Assembly: GCA_012719855.1 (NCBI GenBank)
Contig: JAAXZN010000024.1
Span: 1 to 64,000, forward strand
Direction: 5' to 3'
DNA from: Serratia liquefaciens
GTDB taxonomy: Bacteria; Pseudomonadota; Gammaproteobacteria; Enterobacterales; Enterobacteriaceae
DNA: 64,000 nucleotides
Part shown: positions 9,863 through 19,058 of the stretch, one piece after another
How the letters are laid out: every line of letters starts with the position of its first letter
Position numbering within the stretch: position 1 is the first letter of the stretch
Position numbers and translations under genes: made by a program
The notes under the pieces: generated by a model
The model's input: the letters and a program-made list of their open reading frames with translations, nothing else
Told to the model about the DNA's origin: nothing
Databases searched by the model: none

Positions 9863-9943
9863 CCCCTCAGGGCGTGGCCTGCTGCGCCCGAAATCCCACA
9901 GCGATGGTATACTCAGGTCAGTCATGACTTATTGAGCCGTTTT

Positions 9944-10840
9944 ATGGATATTAAGCAACTGATCTACCTGTGTAATCTCGAGCGCGAGCGCCACTTCGGC
10001 CGTGCGGCAGAGGCCAGCTTTGTCAGTCAGCCGACATTGTCTATGCGGCTGAAAAAATTGGAAAAAGAGCTGGGCGTTTCCTTAATCAACCGCGGCAACA
10101 ACTTCGAAGGCTTTACTGCCGAAGGCGAGCGGGTGCTGTCGTGGGCGCGTGAGATCGTGTCGGTTTATCAGGGATTGAAGCTGGAGGTCGAGTCGCTTAA
10201 ACACGGGCTTAACGGCACGTTACGCATCGGCGCGGTACCGCAATGCAGCATTTCGCTGGCGCAAATGCTGAAGGACGTCAGTGAACGTTACCCGCAGTTG
10301 GATTACCGGGTGGCGGTACTGAGCGCCGATCAGTTGCTGGAGGCGTTGACGGCACATACCGTAGATATCGGCATCGGCTTCTTTGAGCTTTCCACGCTGC
10401 AAGAGCTGCACTTTCAGTCTCAGCCCTTGGCGGACGCCGGAGTCGAGCTGGTTTTCCACCCGCAGCATTATCCTGAGTTGGTGGGAGATACCCCTCTGAC
10501 GCTGGAGGATGTGGCCGCGCTGCCGTTGTGCCTGGCTGAGCCGACGCGTTACTTCCGCCGTTACCTCGATCAAAACTTCCGTGAAGCCGGACTGGCGCTG
10601 CACGTTCGAATGGAAACCACTTCAATATTCCAACTGTTGCAGGGCATTTTCGTCGGCCTGGGCTGTGGGCTTTTCCCGCATGGCAACCTGTTACCGGCAA
10701 TGATGCCGGAGCTGCAACACCGACCGATAGCGATAGCGGCGATGTCACGTCATGCTGCGGTCGTGGTCGCCGAGCCGGGACGCGCATCGCCGTTGGCGCA
10801 GCATTTCTTTGATGCCGCGCGAGGTTGGTTGCTGCGCTAG
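9944..10840 (+). CDS. LysR-family transcriptional regulator
   Basis: A 298-residue LysR-type regulator. The DNA-binding part is MDIKQLIYLCNLERERHFGRAAEASFVSQP and on through LSMRLKKLEKELG, described here as residues 1-46. The effector-binding domain begins at GTLRIGAVPQCS. It is not OxyR or CysB, since the usual Cys and sulfate-site motifs are missing. The ATG at 9944 is chosen over a TTG 12 bases earlier because MDIKQL matches the family start. It converges with yciW with only 3 bp between the coding ends; its regulon is unknown. Confidence 0.85.
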   Translation: MDIKQLIYLCNLERERHFGRAAEASFVSQPTLSMRLKKLEKELGVSLINRGNNFEGFTAEGERVLSWAREIVSVYQGLKLEVESLKHGLNGTLRIGAVPQCSISLAQMLKDVSERYPQLDYRVAVLSADQLLEALTAHTVDIGIGFFELSTLQELHFQSQPLADAGVELVFHPQHYPELVGDTPLTLEDVAALPLCLAEPTRYFRRYLDQNFREAGLALHVRMETTSIFQLLQGIFVGLGCGLFPHGNLLPAMMPELQHRPIAIAAMSRHAAVVVAEPGRASPLAQHFFDAARGWLLR

Positions 10841-10843
10841 CGG

Positions 10844-12031
10844 TTACGCCAGGTTTTCACTGAGAAGTTGCGTGTCGCCGAGCGTTTGACGCAGGCGGTT
10901 CTCCCAGGCATACAGCGCGCCGGTAAGGATCACATCCAGCGCCTGCGCCTGATTCAACCCACTGTTAAACAGCGGCTGCACGCTGCGTGGCGTGAACTTT
11001 TCAGGCGTGCGGGTCAGGTCGGTTGCTACGCGGATCACAGCCTGGTAAACCGGGTCAGTTGTCTTCTCCAGCCCCTGTTCAATGTTATTGAACAGGGCGC
11101 CGACCAGTTCTTCCTGTTGAATATCCTGTGCGACGGTCGCGGCGCAGTAGCGGCTGCCGTTAATGCGGGAAACTGCCAGCGTCGCCAGCGCTTTCAGCCG
11201 CGCCGACAGGCCATAACCGTCGGCATTGATGCTGTTGAACACGCCGTTGCGTTCACGCAGCGCCGGTGCATCGTGGGCCAGCAACAGGTAATAGGATTCG
11301 CTGCGAGCGTCGGGATGGCTTTGATCCAGCACGTCGAGCTGTTCGGCGTGGGCCTCTTCCAGCTCCACCAAGGGAAGCCGCGCTTGCCACGCCAGTTCCT
11401 GCTCGGTGAACGCAATGCCTTCGGCGTCGGCTATGTTCGGGAAACCGGGCACCACTCCCGTTGGCCGCCCGGCCAGGGCCGCCACACCGGCGACCACGCG
11501 TGCCTGGTAGCTAACAAAACCGATAATCTGCGAGAAGGTCACGATATCCGCCGGACTTAACCCGACGTCGCTGAGCTGCTGCAACGCTTTACTGCAAATC
11601 AACGTCGGTTGACTGGCGAGCTGGCGGGCATACTGGGTGATTTGGGCGAGGCGGATATTACTTTCACGTGAGGCGTCGGGGCTGTACAGGGGGGCGAGGC
11701 GAGCGGCGTAGTGGCTACAAAGCGACTGAACACCGGTCACCTGTGCCACGGTTAACGCAGTGCTGAGGCGGTCATAAGGTGACAATGTCACTAAGCGTGA
11801 CAGTTCGACCCGATCCGGAAACAGCACGTGATAACTGGCCAGGGAGGCGTTAAACACCCCGGCGCGTGCAGTCAGCGCGGTGTTCAGCGCTTCGTCGGCA
11901 AAAGCGCCCAGCCCCAGCAAAAATCGATCGCGGATGCCGGCCGTCTGCGGCTCTAACGGCTGATCGCCGCGCACGCTGCTTTGGGTTTCGTGATACCACT
12001 GGGCATTATGTTGTCGACGTAGTAGTTCCAT
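10844..12031 (-). CDS. yciW: YciW-type CMD/AhpD-domain (peroxidase-related) protein
   Basis: A 395-residue protein with two carboxymuconolactone-decarboxylase/AhpD-like helical domains in tandem. The start, with WYHETQSS at residues 12-19, and its place in the rnb-sap neighbourhood point to E. coli YciW, a CysB-controlled protein linked to cysteine/methionine metabolism. No CxxC of the AhpD type is present; isolated Cys residues occur in SLCSHY, LICSKAL and SRYCAATVA, so thiol peroxidase chemistry is not assured. GGGGA lies 5-9 bases before the ATG. Two short Cys-containing ORFs precede it on the same strand, the nearer ending 16 bp upstream of the start codon. Biochemical function is unproven. 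Confidence 0.75.
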   Translation of the reverse strand: MELLRRQHNAQWYHETQSSVRGDQPLEPQTAGIRDRFLLGLGAFADEALNTALTARAGVFNASLASYHVLFPDRVELSRLVTLSPYDRLSTALTVAQVTGVQSLCSHYAARLAPLYSPDASRESNIRLAQITQYARQLASQPTLICSKALQQLSDVGLSPADIVTFSQIIGFVSYQARVVAGVAALAGRPTGVVPGFPNIADAEGIAFTEQELAWQARLPLVELEEAHAEQLDVLDQSHPDARSESYYLLLAHDAPALRERNGVFNSINADGYGLSARLKALATLAVSRINGSRYCAATVAQDIQQEELVGALFNNIEQGLEKTTDPVYQAVIRVATDLTRTPEKFTPRSVQPLFNSGLNQAQALDVILTGALYAWENRLRQTLGDTQLLSENLA

Positions 12032-12047
12032 AGGGGATGATCCTTAA

Positions 12048-12104
12048 TCATGAGCAACAGCCACCGGTGCAACAGGCAGCGGCGGCAAGACAAAATGGCA
12101 ACAT
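12048..12104 (-). CDS. Candidate Cys-rich leader peptide (18 aa) upstream of yciW
   Basis: On the minus strand ATG 12104-12102 to TGA 12050-12048 encodes MLPFCLAAAACCTGGCCS: five cysteines in 18 residues, including two Cys-Cys pairs. The stop lies 16 bp before the yciW start. Cys codons are normally among the rarest, so this density just upstream of a gene tied to cysteine metabolism suggests a ribosome-stalling leader or sensor peptide. The ribosome-binding site is weak (GCGGG). The ATG sits in the 3' arm of a small hairpin (TGCCC-CTCTGC-GGGCA), which could gate initiation. Translation is unproven; an alternative is a metal- or thiol-binding micropeptide. Confidence 0.5.
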   Translation of the reverse strand: MLPFCLAAAACCTGGCCS

Positions 12105-12132
12105 GCCCGCAGAGGGGCACGAAATGACAGGA

Positions 12133-12234
12133 TCAGCCTTGGACATCACAACACAGCGCGTGACCATAAACAGAGAAACCTGCGGCTAAAGCGAGTAGAA
12201 ACTGCGAGAGTCGGCGATTGCGAGGGCTGTTCAT
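12133..12234 (-). CDS. Candidate small ORF (33 aa) with terminal Cys-Cys, yciW leader region
   Basis: A 33-codon minus-strand ORF starting MNSPRNRRLSQFLL and ending GHALCCDVQG. A basic start is followed by a hydrophobic stretch (FLLALAAGFSVYG), then a Cys-Cys pair six residues from the end. AGGA lies about 11 bases upstream of the ATG. It is in the same direction as the 18-codon Cys-rich ORF (28 bp further on) and yciW. It resembles a short secreted or membrane peptide, or the first of two leader ORFs. It matches no family I recognise. Confidence 0.42.
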   Translation of the reverse strand: MNSPRNRRLSQFLLALAAGFSVYGHALCCDVQG

Positions 12235-12298
12235 CAGTGCGATATCCTGTCGTTTAATAAGCTCAACGTAGGGGATATCCTCACCGATTCGATTGGCG

Positions 12299-12326
12299 AG
12301 ATAAAATAATGTTAAGGACTAATCAA
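12299..12326 (-). promoter_or_regulatory. Candidate promoter for the yciW leader transcript
   Basis: On the minus strand TTGATT (12326-12321) and TTATCT (12304-12299) are spaced 16 bp apart in an AT-rich block ending about 65 bp before the first small ORF. Such AT-rich upstream DNA would fit CysB control as in E. coli, but no clear CysB site can be asserted. Confidence 0.3.
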
Positions 12327-12414
12327 TAACTGAATGGAATAAAATATAATGATATATAGCAAGATTGTAATTTGTATTTGCGGTTTTTGGCTAAGCGTTC
12401 ACTGAACCAGGGCG

Positions 12415-12440
12415 ATAAAAAAACCGCTTTAAAGCGGGTT
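12415..12440 (-). terminator. Intrinsic terminator of the sap operon
   Basis: The palindrome CCGCTTTAAAGCGG (12424-12437), read on the minus strand, is followed by a run of seven Ts. It is the first good terminator downstream of sapF, about 180 bp past its stop; the repeat element lies in between. Confidence 0.65.
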
Positions 12441-12471
12441 GAGACCGTTGACGAAGTGCTCTGTTGTTTTT

Positions 12472-12579
12472 CTGTAGGGGCGCTGCAAGCTGCGCCCAAT
12501 GGCATAATCAATGAGTTAAATCGGGTCGAACATGTTCGACCTCTACAGGTTCAGCCTTTCACGGATATCTGCAGTCTGA
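12472..12579. repeat. Dispersed repeat element with internal palindromes (copy 2)
   Basis: The element opens with CTGTAGGGGCG. It contains the hairpin GGGGCGCTGCAAGCTGCGCCC-type palindrome (12477-12497) and the perfect palindrome GGTCGAACATGTTCGACC (12524-12541). CTCTACAG (12541-12548) is the inverted counterpart of the opening bases. A tail follows, GGTTCAGCCTTTCACGG to CAGTCTGA, shared with 113-164. It has no coding capacity. A further hairpin AACCCGC-TTTAAG-GCGGGTT (12579-12598) directly follows. Size, terminal inverted repeats and position in a 3' UTR suggest a MITE- or REP-like element. Confidence 0.6.
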
Positions 12580-12616
12580 ACCCGCTTTAAGGCGGGTTCT
12601 CTTTATGATCTGACGA

Positions 12617-13429
12617 TCAGAACCTGCCGCCGTCGCGTCGCCAGGCGTCTGCGGTAAGCGCCTCGCCAAAGTGGCTGGCAATCAGGCGTTTGGTCAGCTC
12701 ATGCAGCGGTGAAGCCAAGACTTCTGCCGTACTGCCACGCTCGACGATTTCCCCTTCGTGCATCACCATCACCTGATCGCTGATGTGTTTCATCATACCC
12801 AGGTGCTGAGTCACATAAATATAGGAAATGCCGTGTTTCTCCTGCAGTTCCAGCATCAGGTTGATGATTTGCGAACGCATCGACATATCCAGCGAGGCCA
12901 ACGCCTCATCGGCTACGATCACTTTAGGCTGCAAGATTAATGCCCGAGCCAAAGCCACCCGCTGTTTCTGGCCGGACGCCAGCATGTGCGGGTAATAATT
13001 GGCGTGATCCGGCAGCATCCCCACCTGACGCAGGGTTCGGTTGATTTGTTGTTCACGTTCAGGGGCGGCCATTTCGGTATTGAGCCGCAGCGGGGCGTCC
13101 AACAGCTGGCCGATACGTTGACGAGGATTGAGCGAGGTGCTCGGATCCTGAAATATCATGCGGATGCGCTGGCTGCGGTAGCGATAATCGCCATAGTTAA
13201 GCCGATGGTCGTCAATCAGCAGTTCTCCGGCCGAGGGCTCGACCATGCCGGACAGCATCTTGGCCAGGGTGGACTTGCCAGATCCGTTTTCACCGATGAT
13301 GGCCAGCGTTTGCCGTTCACGCAGGGTAAAGCTGACCGACTTGACGGCTTCCACATGCTGGCGGCGAAACAGTCCGGTGCGGTAACGGTAGGTTTTGCTC
13401 AGATTGCGCACTTCCAACAGCGTTTCCAT
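12617..13429 (-). CDS. sapF: Peptide ABC transporter ATP-binding protein SapF
   Basis: A 270-residue ABC ATPase of the Sap (sensitivity to antimicrobial peptides) transporter; E. coli SapF has 268. Walker A is GENGSGKST (residues 46-54), Walker B lies in KVIVADEALASLDMS, and the signature position reads LASGQKQRVALARAL. The Leu-Ala-Ser-Gly signature is a common variant in oligopeptide transporters. It ends the sapABCDF operon, 1 bp after sapD. In E. coli fabI follows downstream; no gene follows here on this strand until the yciW leader. Confidence 0.93.
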   Translation of the reverse strand: METLLEVRNLSKTYRYRTGLFRRQHVEAVKSVSFTLRERQTLAIIGENGSGKSTLAKMLSGMVEPSAGELLIDDHRLNYGDYRYRSQRIRMIFQDPSTSLNPRQRIGQLLDAPLRLNTEMAAPEREQQINRTLRQVGMLPDHANYYPHMLASGQKQRVALARALILQPKVIVADEALASLDMSMRSQIINLMLELQEKHGISYIYVTQHLGMMKHISDQVMVMHEGEIVERGSTAEVLASPLHELTKRLIASHFGEALTADAWRRDGGRF

Positions 13430-13430
13430 G

Positions 13431-14423
13431 TTATTGCTCCTCCATGTTCAGCGGGAAGTGGCAGGCGAACAGGTGGTTTTTCACCGGACGCAGGCGAGGT
13501 GTCTCAATGCATTTCTTCTGCGCATAGGGGCAGCGTGGCCCCAGGCGGCAGCCTATCGGCAAATGCTCCAGCGACGGAATGGCACCCGGCAGGGTATTGA
13601 GACGGCTTTTATGCGGCAATGCGCGTCCAAAGTCCGGCATCGCGCGGATCAGCGCCTGAGTATAAGGATGGTGCGGGGCGGCCAGCAGGTCTTCGCACTG
13701 GGCGCTTTCTACCGTTTGCCCGCAGTACAACACGTTGACCCGATCGGCCCATTTGCTCATCATTTGCAGATCGTGGCTGATCAGCAAAATGGTAGTGTTG
13801 TTATTTTGGTTCAAACGCGCCAGCAGACGGAAAATCTGCGCCTGAGTGGTCGGTTCCATGGCGTTGGTCGGCTCATCGGCGATCAGCAGGCGCGGCTGAT
13901 TGGCCAGGGCGATGGCGATCATCACTTTCTGGCACTCACCGTCGGTCAGCTCATAAGGAAAGCTGCCCATGATGTCTTTGTGATCCTTGATACCTACGCG
14001 GTGCAGCAGCTCTATGGCACGGCGTTTGCGCCAGTTAAAGCGCTGCCACCAGCGGCCTTTGTAGGTCCAGCCCGGGATGGCCTGCACCAGCTGACGGCCG
14101 ATACTTTCGGAAGGATCCAGACAGGATTGCGGTTCCTGGAAAATCATCGACACGTTATGCCCGACCAGCTTGCGCCGTTCACGCGGTGTTAGCTGCAACA
14201 GGTCGATATCATCGAAACGGAAACGGTCGGCGGTGACGCGCCAGTTGTCTTTGGTGACGCCACAGATCGCTTTGGCGATCAGGCTTTTACCGGAGCCGGA
14301 CTCGCCCACCAGGCCGCGGACTTCACCCTCGCTCAGCGTCATGCTGACGCGGTCGACCGCTTTTACCGGGCCTTCGGCGGTCATAAATTCAATCGTCAGG
14401 TTGCGGATATCAAGTAATGGCAT
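13431..14423 (-). CDS. sapD: Peptide ABC transporter ATP-binding protein SapD
   Basis: A 330-residue ABC ATPase, the same length as E. coli SapD. It has Walker [14 protein letters not shown] (about residue 40), Walker [14 protein letters not shown] and the C-terminal oligopeptide-transporter extension with the Cys-containing [15 protein letters not shown] segment. E. coli SapD also supports Trk potassium uptake. The start overlaps the last base of sapC, showing translational coupling. Confidence 0.94.
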   Translation of the reverse strand: MPLLDIRNLTIEFMTAEGPVKAVDRVSMTLSEGEVRGLVGESGSGKSLIAKAICGVTKDNWRVTADRFRFDDIDLLQLTPRERRKLVGHNVSMIFQEPQSCLDPSESIGRQLVQAIPGWTYKGRWWQRFNWRKRRAIELLHRVGIKDHKDIMGSFPYELTDGECQKVMIAIALANQPRLLIADEPTNAMEPTTQAQIFRLLARLNQNNNTTILLISHDLQMMSKWADRVNVLYCGQTVESAQCEDLLAAPHHPYTQALIRAMPDFGRALPHKSRLNTLPGAIPSLEHLPIGCRLGPRCPYAQKKCIETPRLRPVKNHLFACHFPLNMEEQ

Positions 14424-15313
14424 TATTCCACCCCCGTATTGATTGCGCGGCGCATACCGTCGCCCAACAGGTTAACCAGCAACACGCTGACCAGGATTGC
14501 CGCGCCGGGCAGCATCACCGTCCAGGGGGCGACGTACACCAGCTCCAGTGAATCGCCGAGCATGGCGCCCCATTCAGGGGACGGCAACTGTGCGCCAAGA
14601 TCGAGGAAGCCGAGGGCGGCAATGTCCAGGATCGCCATCGACAGCGCACGGGTAAACTCGGTCACCAGCACCGCCACAATGTTGGGCATCACGGCGTACC
14701 AGAGTATTTGCAAGGTTGAAGCGCCATCGAGACGCACTGCCACCACATATTCTTTTTCCAACTCGTCATGAACTGCGCTGTAGATAGTACGTACCATGCG
14801 AGGCAACAGCGCCAGCCAGACGGCCAGCATAGCGTGCTCGAGTTTTGGCCCAAGGAACGCCACCACCACGATCGCCAGCAGCAGCGAAGGGATAGAGAGC
14901 AGGGTGTCGAGAATGTGATTGAGCACAGCCGAGCGCAGGCCGCGGGTTACCCCGGCAAACACCCCGAGGATCCCCCCGACCAGGGCGGCGGCAACGGTCA
15001 CCAGCAGTGCGGAGCCGAAGGTGGCGGCGGTGCCGGTCAGCAGGCGGCTGAGAATGTCGCGGCCGAGATCGTCGGTACCGAGGAAGAAGGAAACGTTGCC
15101 GTAACGTGACCAGGAAGGCGGTAACAGTTGATAACCCAGGAACTGTTGATCGAGCGCATAAGGGGCCAACAGGCTGCCGAACACGGAAAGCAGCAGCAGC
15201 GCTATCACGCCGTAGAAGCCGATCATCGCCAGCGCATCGCCGTAAAAAATCCGCCAGGTATAAAGCAGCGGGCTCGGCATTTTCTTTTCGCGGTATACGT
15301 TATCTAAGGGCAT
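14423..15313 (-). CDS. sapC: Peptide ABC transporter permease SapC
   Basis: A 296-residue inner-membrane permease, the same length as E. coli SapC. The [22 protein letters not shown] region near residue 75, described here by its ends, is typical of DppC/SapC permeases. The inner loop coupling to the ATPases is at [14 protein letters not shown]. It overlaps sapB by 14 bp. Confidence 0.94.
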   Translation of the reverse strand: MPLDNVYREKKMPSPLLYTWRIFYGDALAMIGFYGVIALLLLSVFGSLLAPYALDQQFLGYQLLPPSWSRYGNVSFFLGTDDLGRDILSRLLTGTAATFGSALLVTVAAALVGGILGVFAGVTRGLRSAVLNHILDTLLSIPSLLLAIVVVAFLGPKLEHAMLAVWLALLPRMVRTIYSAVHDELEKEYVVAVRLDGASTLQILWYAVMPNIVAVLVTEFTRALSMAILDIAALGFLDLGAQLPSPEWGAMLGDSLELVYVAPWTVMLPGAAILVSVLLVNLLGDGMRRAINTGVE

Positions 15314-16265
15314 ACCATTCCTTATGTTTCAGTGGGTTGGTGGCAGCACCTAAAATGTCGGCCAGGACGTTAATGGTGATCACCAGCGTGCCGACCACCA
15401 TAACGCCGGCGGAGATCGCCGCATAATCCTGCTGGCGAATGGCATTGATCATCCAACGCCCCAGGCCCGGCCAACTGAACACCACTTCGGTAATCATCGC
15501 CAGCGTCAGCATGGTGGAAAACTGCAACCCCAGCTTGGGCACGATAGGCGGCAGCGCATTGTGCAGCACGTGGCGGCGGATAATGGTGAAACGGGACAAG
15601 CCACGGGTTGCGGCGGCTTTGATGTAGTTCTGATTAAGCACGTCGTCGGTGCTGATACGCATCAAACGCACCACCTCGGTGGTGGGCGCTACCGCCAGTG
15701 CGGCAATCGGCAAAATCATATGGCGCAGCGCGCTGCCGATCATTTCCGTGCGGTAGGGCGAATCGGACAGCCAGGCGTCAATCAAGGCGAAGCCGGTAAT
15801 GGGCTTGACCTGATACAACAAATCGAAACGTCCGGAGACCGGCAGCCAGCCAAGGTGCAGCGAGAAAAACAGCATCAGCAGCAGCGCCAGCCAGAAAACC
15901 GGCATCGAAAAGCCCAACAGCGCAAAGGTGCTGATGGCGGTGTCCTGCCATTTGCCACGCATCACGCCGGCAATAATGCCCAGAGGAATGCCGATAAACA
16001 GCGCCAGGGTGAAGGCGAGCAGGCACAGCTCCATGGTTGCAGGAAACACTTCGCGCAGCTGTTCGCTGATCGCCTGACCGTTAATGCTGGAGACGCCAAA
16101 ATCCCAGTGCAGCAGGCTGACAAAGTAAAATTGATAGGCATCCAGCAGGGCGGCGCCGTTCAGCGGTGCCCGCGGGGTAAAATAGCTGAGGCTAAAGCTG
16201 ACCAGCGTCAGGAAGAACAAGGTGATCAGCAGCAGCAAGAAACGACGTAAGGTAAAGATAATCAC
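15300..16265 (-). CDS. sapB: Peptide ABC transporter permease SapB
   Basis: A 321-residue DppB-like permease, the same length as E. coli SapB. It begins with the membrane segment [18 protein letters not shown] and carries the inner-membrane component loop [15 protein letters not shown]. Its ATG overlaps the sapA stop as ATGA. Confidence 0.94.
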   Translation of the reverse strand: MIIFTLRRFLLLLITLFFLTLVSFSLSYFTPRAPLNGAALLDAYQFYFVSLLHWDFGVSSINGQAISEQLREVFPATMELCLLAFTLALFIGIPLGIIAGVMRGKWQDTAISTFALLGFSMPVFWLALLLMLFFSLHLGWLPVSGRFDLLYQVKPITGFALIDAWLSDSPYRTEMIGSALRHMILPIAALAVAPTTEVVRLMRISTDDVLNQNYIKAAATRGLSRFTIIRRHVLHNALPPIVPKLGLQFSTMLTLAMITEVVFSWPGLGRWMINAIRQQDYAAISAGVMVVGTLVITINVLADILGAATNPLKHKEWYALR

Positions 16266-17914
16266 TTTTTCGGCCCCTCCGCGGATTCACGGTACACCCC
16301 GGCAAAGGACGCATTGCCGAACGGGCTCAGTACCAGTCCTTTGATGTCGTAACGGTAGGCCTGCAGGCGCAATGAAGACGCCAGCGGCAACACCGGCAGC
16401 TGCTGCTCGAGAATTTTCTGCGCCTTCTGATAGTTTTCTATGCGCTGCGCCAGCTGCTGTGACAGCAGGGCATTTTGCAGCACTTCGTCAAACGCCGGGT
16501 CACACCAGTGAGCATAGTTGGTTTGCGAGCGGATTGCCGCGCAGCTCAGCAGCGGCCGGAAGAAGCTGTCCGGGTCGTTACTGTCGGTGGCCCAGCCGGT
16601 GAGGGGCAGATCGTGGTTCATCTCCATCAGCCGTGCCTCCTGGAAACGGCCTTCAACCGGCACTATGGTGACGGTAATGCCCACCTGGGCCAGGTCGGCC
16701 TGGATCAGCTCGGCAGTTTTCAACGGGCTGGGGTTGTAGGATTGCGAGGCGGTCGGTACCCACAGGCGCAGGTTCAGCGACTCAATACCCGCCTGCTTGA
16801 GCATTTCGCGCGATTTGGCCGGATTGAATTCGGTAACGTGCGCTTCGTTATCGTAAGCCCATGAGGCGCGCGGCAAGATGGAGGCGGCGGTTTCCGCGGT
16901 GCCATAGTAAATCGACTGCATCAGACGCTGGTTGTTGATCGCCAGCGAAATCGCCTGACGGACGTTCAAATCGTTAAGCGGCGGTTTACGGGTGTTAAAG
17001 GCCAGATAGGCAATATTCATCCCCGGTCGCAGCGTCAGGCGCAGACGCGGGTCATCGCGCAGAATCGAAAGCTGGCTGGCGGCAGGATAGGCCAGCACGT
17101 CGCACTCGCCGGTCAGCAGTTTCGATAGCCGTCCGGTACCGCCGGCGCCCAGATCGATCACCACTTGCGGCATGCGCGGTTTACCTTTCCAGTAAACATC
17201 GTTGCGCGCCAGGCGGATATATTGTCCTGAACGGTATTCATTGAGCATGAAGGGCCCGGTGCCGACCGGTTCGCGATCAATCATTTCCTGACGGCCTTCA
17301 CGCGTCAGGTCATCCGCGTATTCCGCCGAAAGCACCGGCGCATAGTGGGTCGCGATATGCCACAAGAAGGAGGCATCCGGCTCCTGCAGGCGGATCTCCA
17401 CCGTGTACTCATCCAGCTTCTTCACGCTTTGTACCGAGTCGCCAAATTGCAAACTGTCGAAATACGGGTACTCGCCGCCGTTGACGTCATGGTAAGGGTG
17501 CTTCTGGTTAAACACGCGCTCGAAGCTGAAGACCACGTCGTCGGCGTTCAGCATACGGGTCGGTTTGAACCAGTCGGTGGTCTGGAACGGCACGTCTTTG
17601 CGCAGGTGAAAACGGTAAGTCGCGCCGTTATCCAGTACTTCCCAGCTCTGCGCCAATTCGGGGATCAGCCGGTAGGTGTAGGGATCGACGTCCAGCAAAC
17701 GGTCATAAAGCTGTGCGGCCAGGGTATCGACCGTCAGGCCGCTGCTGGCCATCTGCGGGTTGAAGGTGTTCAGTATGCCGCTGACGCAATAGACAAAGCC
17801 GCTTTGGCGGATGTCCGGCAACGGCGATGCCGCAGTGGGCGCCGGGGGTGTGGAGGCCAGAGCGCTGCCGGCCAGGCAGCTCAATGACAATATCCAAAGG
17901 GGTAAACCACGCAT
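16262..17914 (-). CDS. sapA: Periplasmic peptide-binding protein SapA
   Basis: A 550-residue extracytoplasmic solute-binding protein (family 5), the first gene of the sap operon. A signal peptide covers about residues 1-20 ([12 protein letters not shown]). Family features include [21 protein letters not shown] and [11 protein letters not shown]. In pathogens SapA binds host antimicrobial peptides and haem, and the E. coli Sap permease also exports putrescine; the ligand here is not determined. The promoter must lie in the 205-bp gap shared with folE2, which also contains a Zur box. Confidence 0.93.
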   Translation of the reverse strand: MRGLPLWILSLSCLAGSALASTPPAPTAASPLPDIRQSGFVYCVSGILNTFNPQMASSGLTVDTLAAQLYDRLLDVDPYTYRLIPELAQSWEVLDNGATYRFHLRKDVPFQTTDWFKPTRMLNADDVVFSFERVFNQKHPYHDVNGGEYPYFDSLQFGDSVQSVKKLDEYTVEIRLQEPDASFLWHIATHYAPVLSAEYADDLTREGRQEMIDREPVGTGPFMLNEYRSGQYIRLARNDVYWKGKPRMPQVVIDLGAGGTGRLSKLLTGECDVLAYPAASQLSILRDDPRLRLTLRPGMNIAYLAFNTRKPPLNDLNVRQAISLAINNQRLMQSIYYGTAETAASILPRASWAYDNEAHVTEFNPAKSREMLKQAGIESLNLRLWVPTASQSYNPSPLKTAELIQADLAQVGITVTIVPVEGRFQEARLMEMNHDLPLTGWATDSNDPDSFFRPLLSCAAIRSQTNYAHWCDPAFDEVLQNALLSQQLAQRIENYQKAQKILEQQLPVLPLASSLRLQAYRYDIKGLVLSPFGNASFAGVYRESAEGPKK

Positions 17915-18052
17915 AGAGGCTTCATGGGTTAATAAGCAATAGCCTTAGTGTATCGCACTCTGGCGAACAGCCCAATCCATTGAGCAAAATGGCTGAGTTT
18001 TCTGCTACTTGATTGAACAATTCGGCGACGCAGGCAAAAAAGTTACAATTGA

Positions 18053-18066
18053 TATGTTATAACATA
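18053..18066 (+). promoter_or_regulatory. Zur box upstream of folE2
   Basis: TATGTTATAACATA is a perfect 14-bp palindrome in an AT-rich patch, extended by GTTATAACATAAC, about 55 bp before the folE2 start. It matches the core of the enterobacterial Zur operator (GTTATAATATAAC type). Zur would repress the downstream zinc-sparing genes when zinc is sufficient. Confidence 0.75.
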
Positions 18067-18119
18067 ACAAAATCATGTTACCGTTCCCTGGCAATGTACT
18101 GATAACAGCAAGGGGATGT

Positions 18120-19058
18120 ATGAACAAGGTTGCACTTCCACCACGCCAGCCGCTGCCGGACGCGCAGGCCTGGCAGGGCGCAATGAGTGATGTCGGGCTC
18201 GATTGGGTCGGGATGCAAGGGATAGCGCTGCCGCTGGAGTTGGCTGGAAAGCCGTTGATGGCAAAGGTCAATGCCGGGATCAATTTACGCGCCAGCAGCC
18301 AAGGTGCGCGGGGTATACACATGTCGCGGCTGTATCTGGCGCTGGATGAGTTAACCCAGGGCGAACTGACGCCGCAACGCATTGCCGACCAGCTGCACGC
18401 TTTTTTGGCATCGCAACCGGAGAACAGCGACCGCGCCAGCCTGCACATCAGCGGTGAGCTGCTGTTGTCGCGTCCGGCGCTGCTTTCGCCACACCGGGGA
18501 TGGAAAGCCTACCCGCTGGAAATTAGTGCCTCGCTGGCCAGCGCACTCACCCTGACGCTGACGGTGGGCGTGCCCTATTCGTCCACTTGTCCGAGTTCGG
18601 CGGCGCTCAGTCGTCAATTGGCGCAGCAGCAGTTTCAGTTTGATTTCGAACATTCGGCGCAAAAGGTTGACCAGCAGCAGGTCATCGACTGGCTGGGCGA
18701 TCACGGTATGCCGGCGACGCCTCACAGTCAGCGTAGCTGGGCCTGGGTGACGGTGACGCTCAATGAGCGCGAAACGGCATTGCCGGTAGTCAACCTGATA
18801 GATCGTATCGAACACGCGCTGGGCACGCCGTTGCAGACGCTGGTGAAACGCAGTGACGAGCAGGCGTTTGCCCTGGCTAACGGCCAGAACCTGATGTTCT
18901 GCGAGGATGCCGCTCGCCGTCTGTACCGAATGCTGCGCAGCCAGTGCAGCCAGTGCAGCCACCGCGCCTTTTCGCTGCGGGTCGAACATCATGAAAGCCT
19001 GCATGCCCACAATGCCGTGGCGGAGTTGAGCTGGCGGGAGGATCAGGATGCTGCGTAA
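18120..19058 (+). CDS. folE2: GTP cyclohydrolase IB (FolE2), zinc-independent paralogue
   Basis: A 312-residue FolE2-type GTP cyclohydrolase, which makes 7,8-dihydroneopterin triphosphate for folate synthesis without the zinc needed by FolE1. The conserved active-site Cys is at residue 157 in SSTCPSSAAL. The ATG at 18120 has AAGGGG 5-10 bases upstream; an upstream in-frame extension overlaps the operator region and is rejected. It is first in a three-gene operon and overlaps the next gene by 11 bp. With the Zur box this marks it as the zinc-starvation backup enzyme. Confidence 0.88.
   Translation: MNKVALPPRQPLPDAQAWQGAMSDVGLDWVGMQGIALPLELAGKPLMAKVNAGINLRASSQGARGIHMSRLYLALDELTQGELTPQRIADQLHAFLASQPENSDRASLHISGELLLSRPALLSPHRGWKAYPLEISASLASALTLTLTVGVPYSSTCPSSAALSRQLAQQQFQFDFEHSAQKVDQQQVIDWLGDHGMPATPHSQRSWAWVTVTLNERETALPVVNLIDRIEHALGTPLQTLVKRSDEQAFALANGQNLMFCEDAARRLYRMLRSQCSQCSHRAFSLRVEHHESLHAHNAVAELSWREDQDAA

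Noticed and set aside
9944..10840. OxyR or CysB identity for the LysR gene beside yciW
   Set aside because: The redox Cys motif of OxyR and the ligand-site motifs of CysB are absent.
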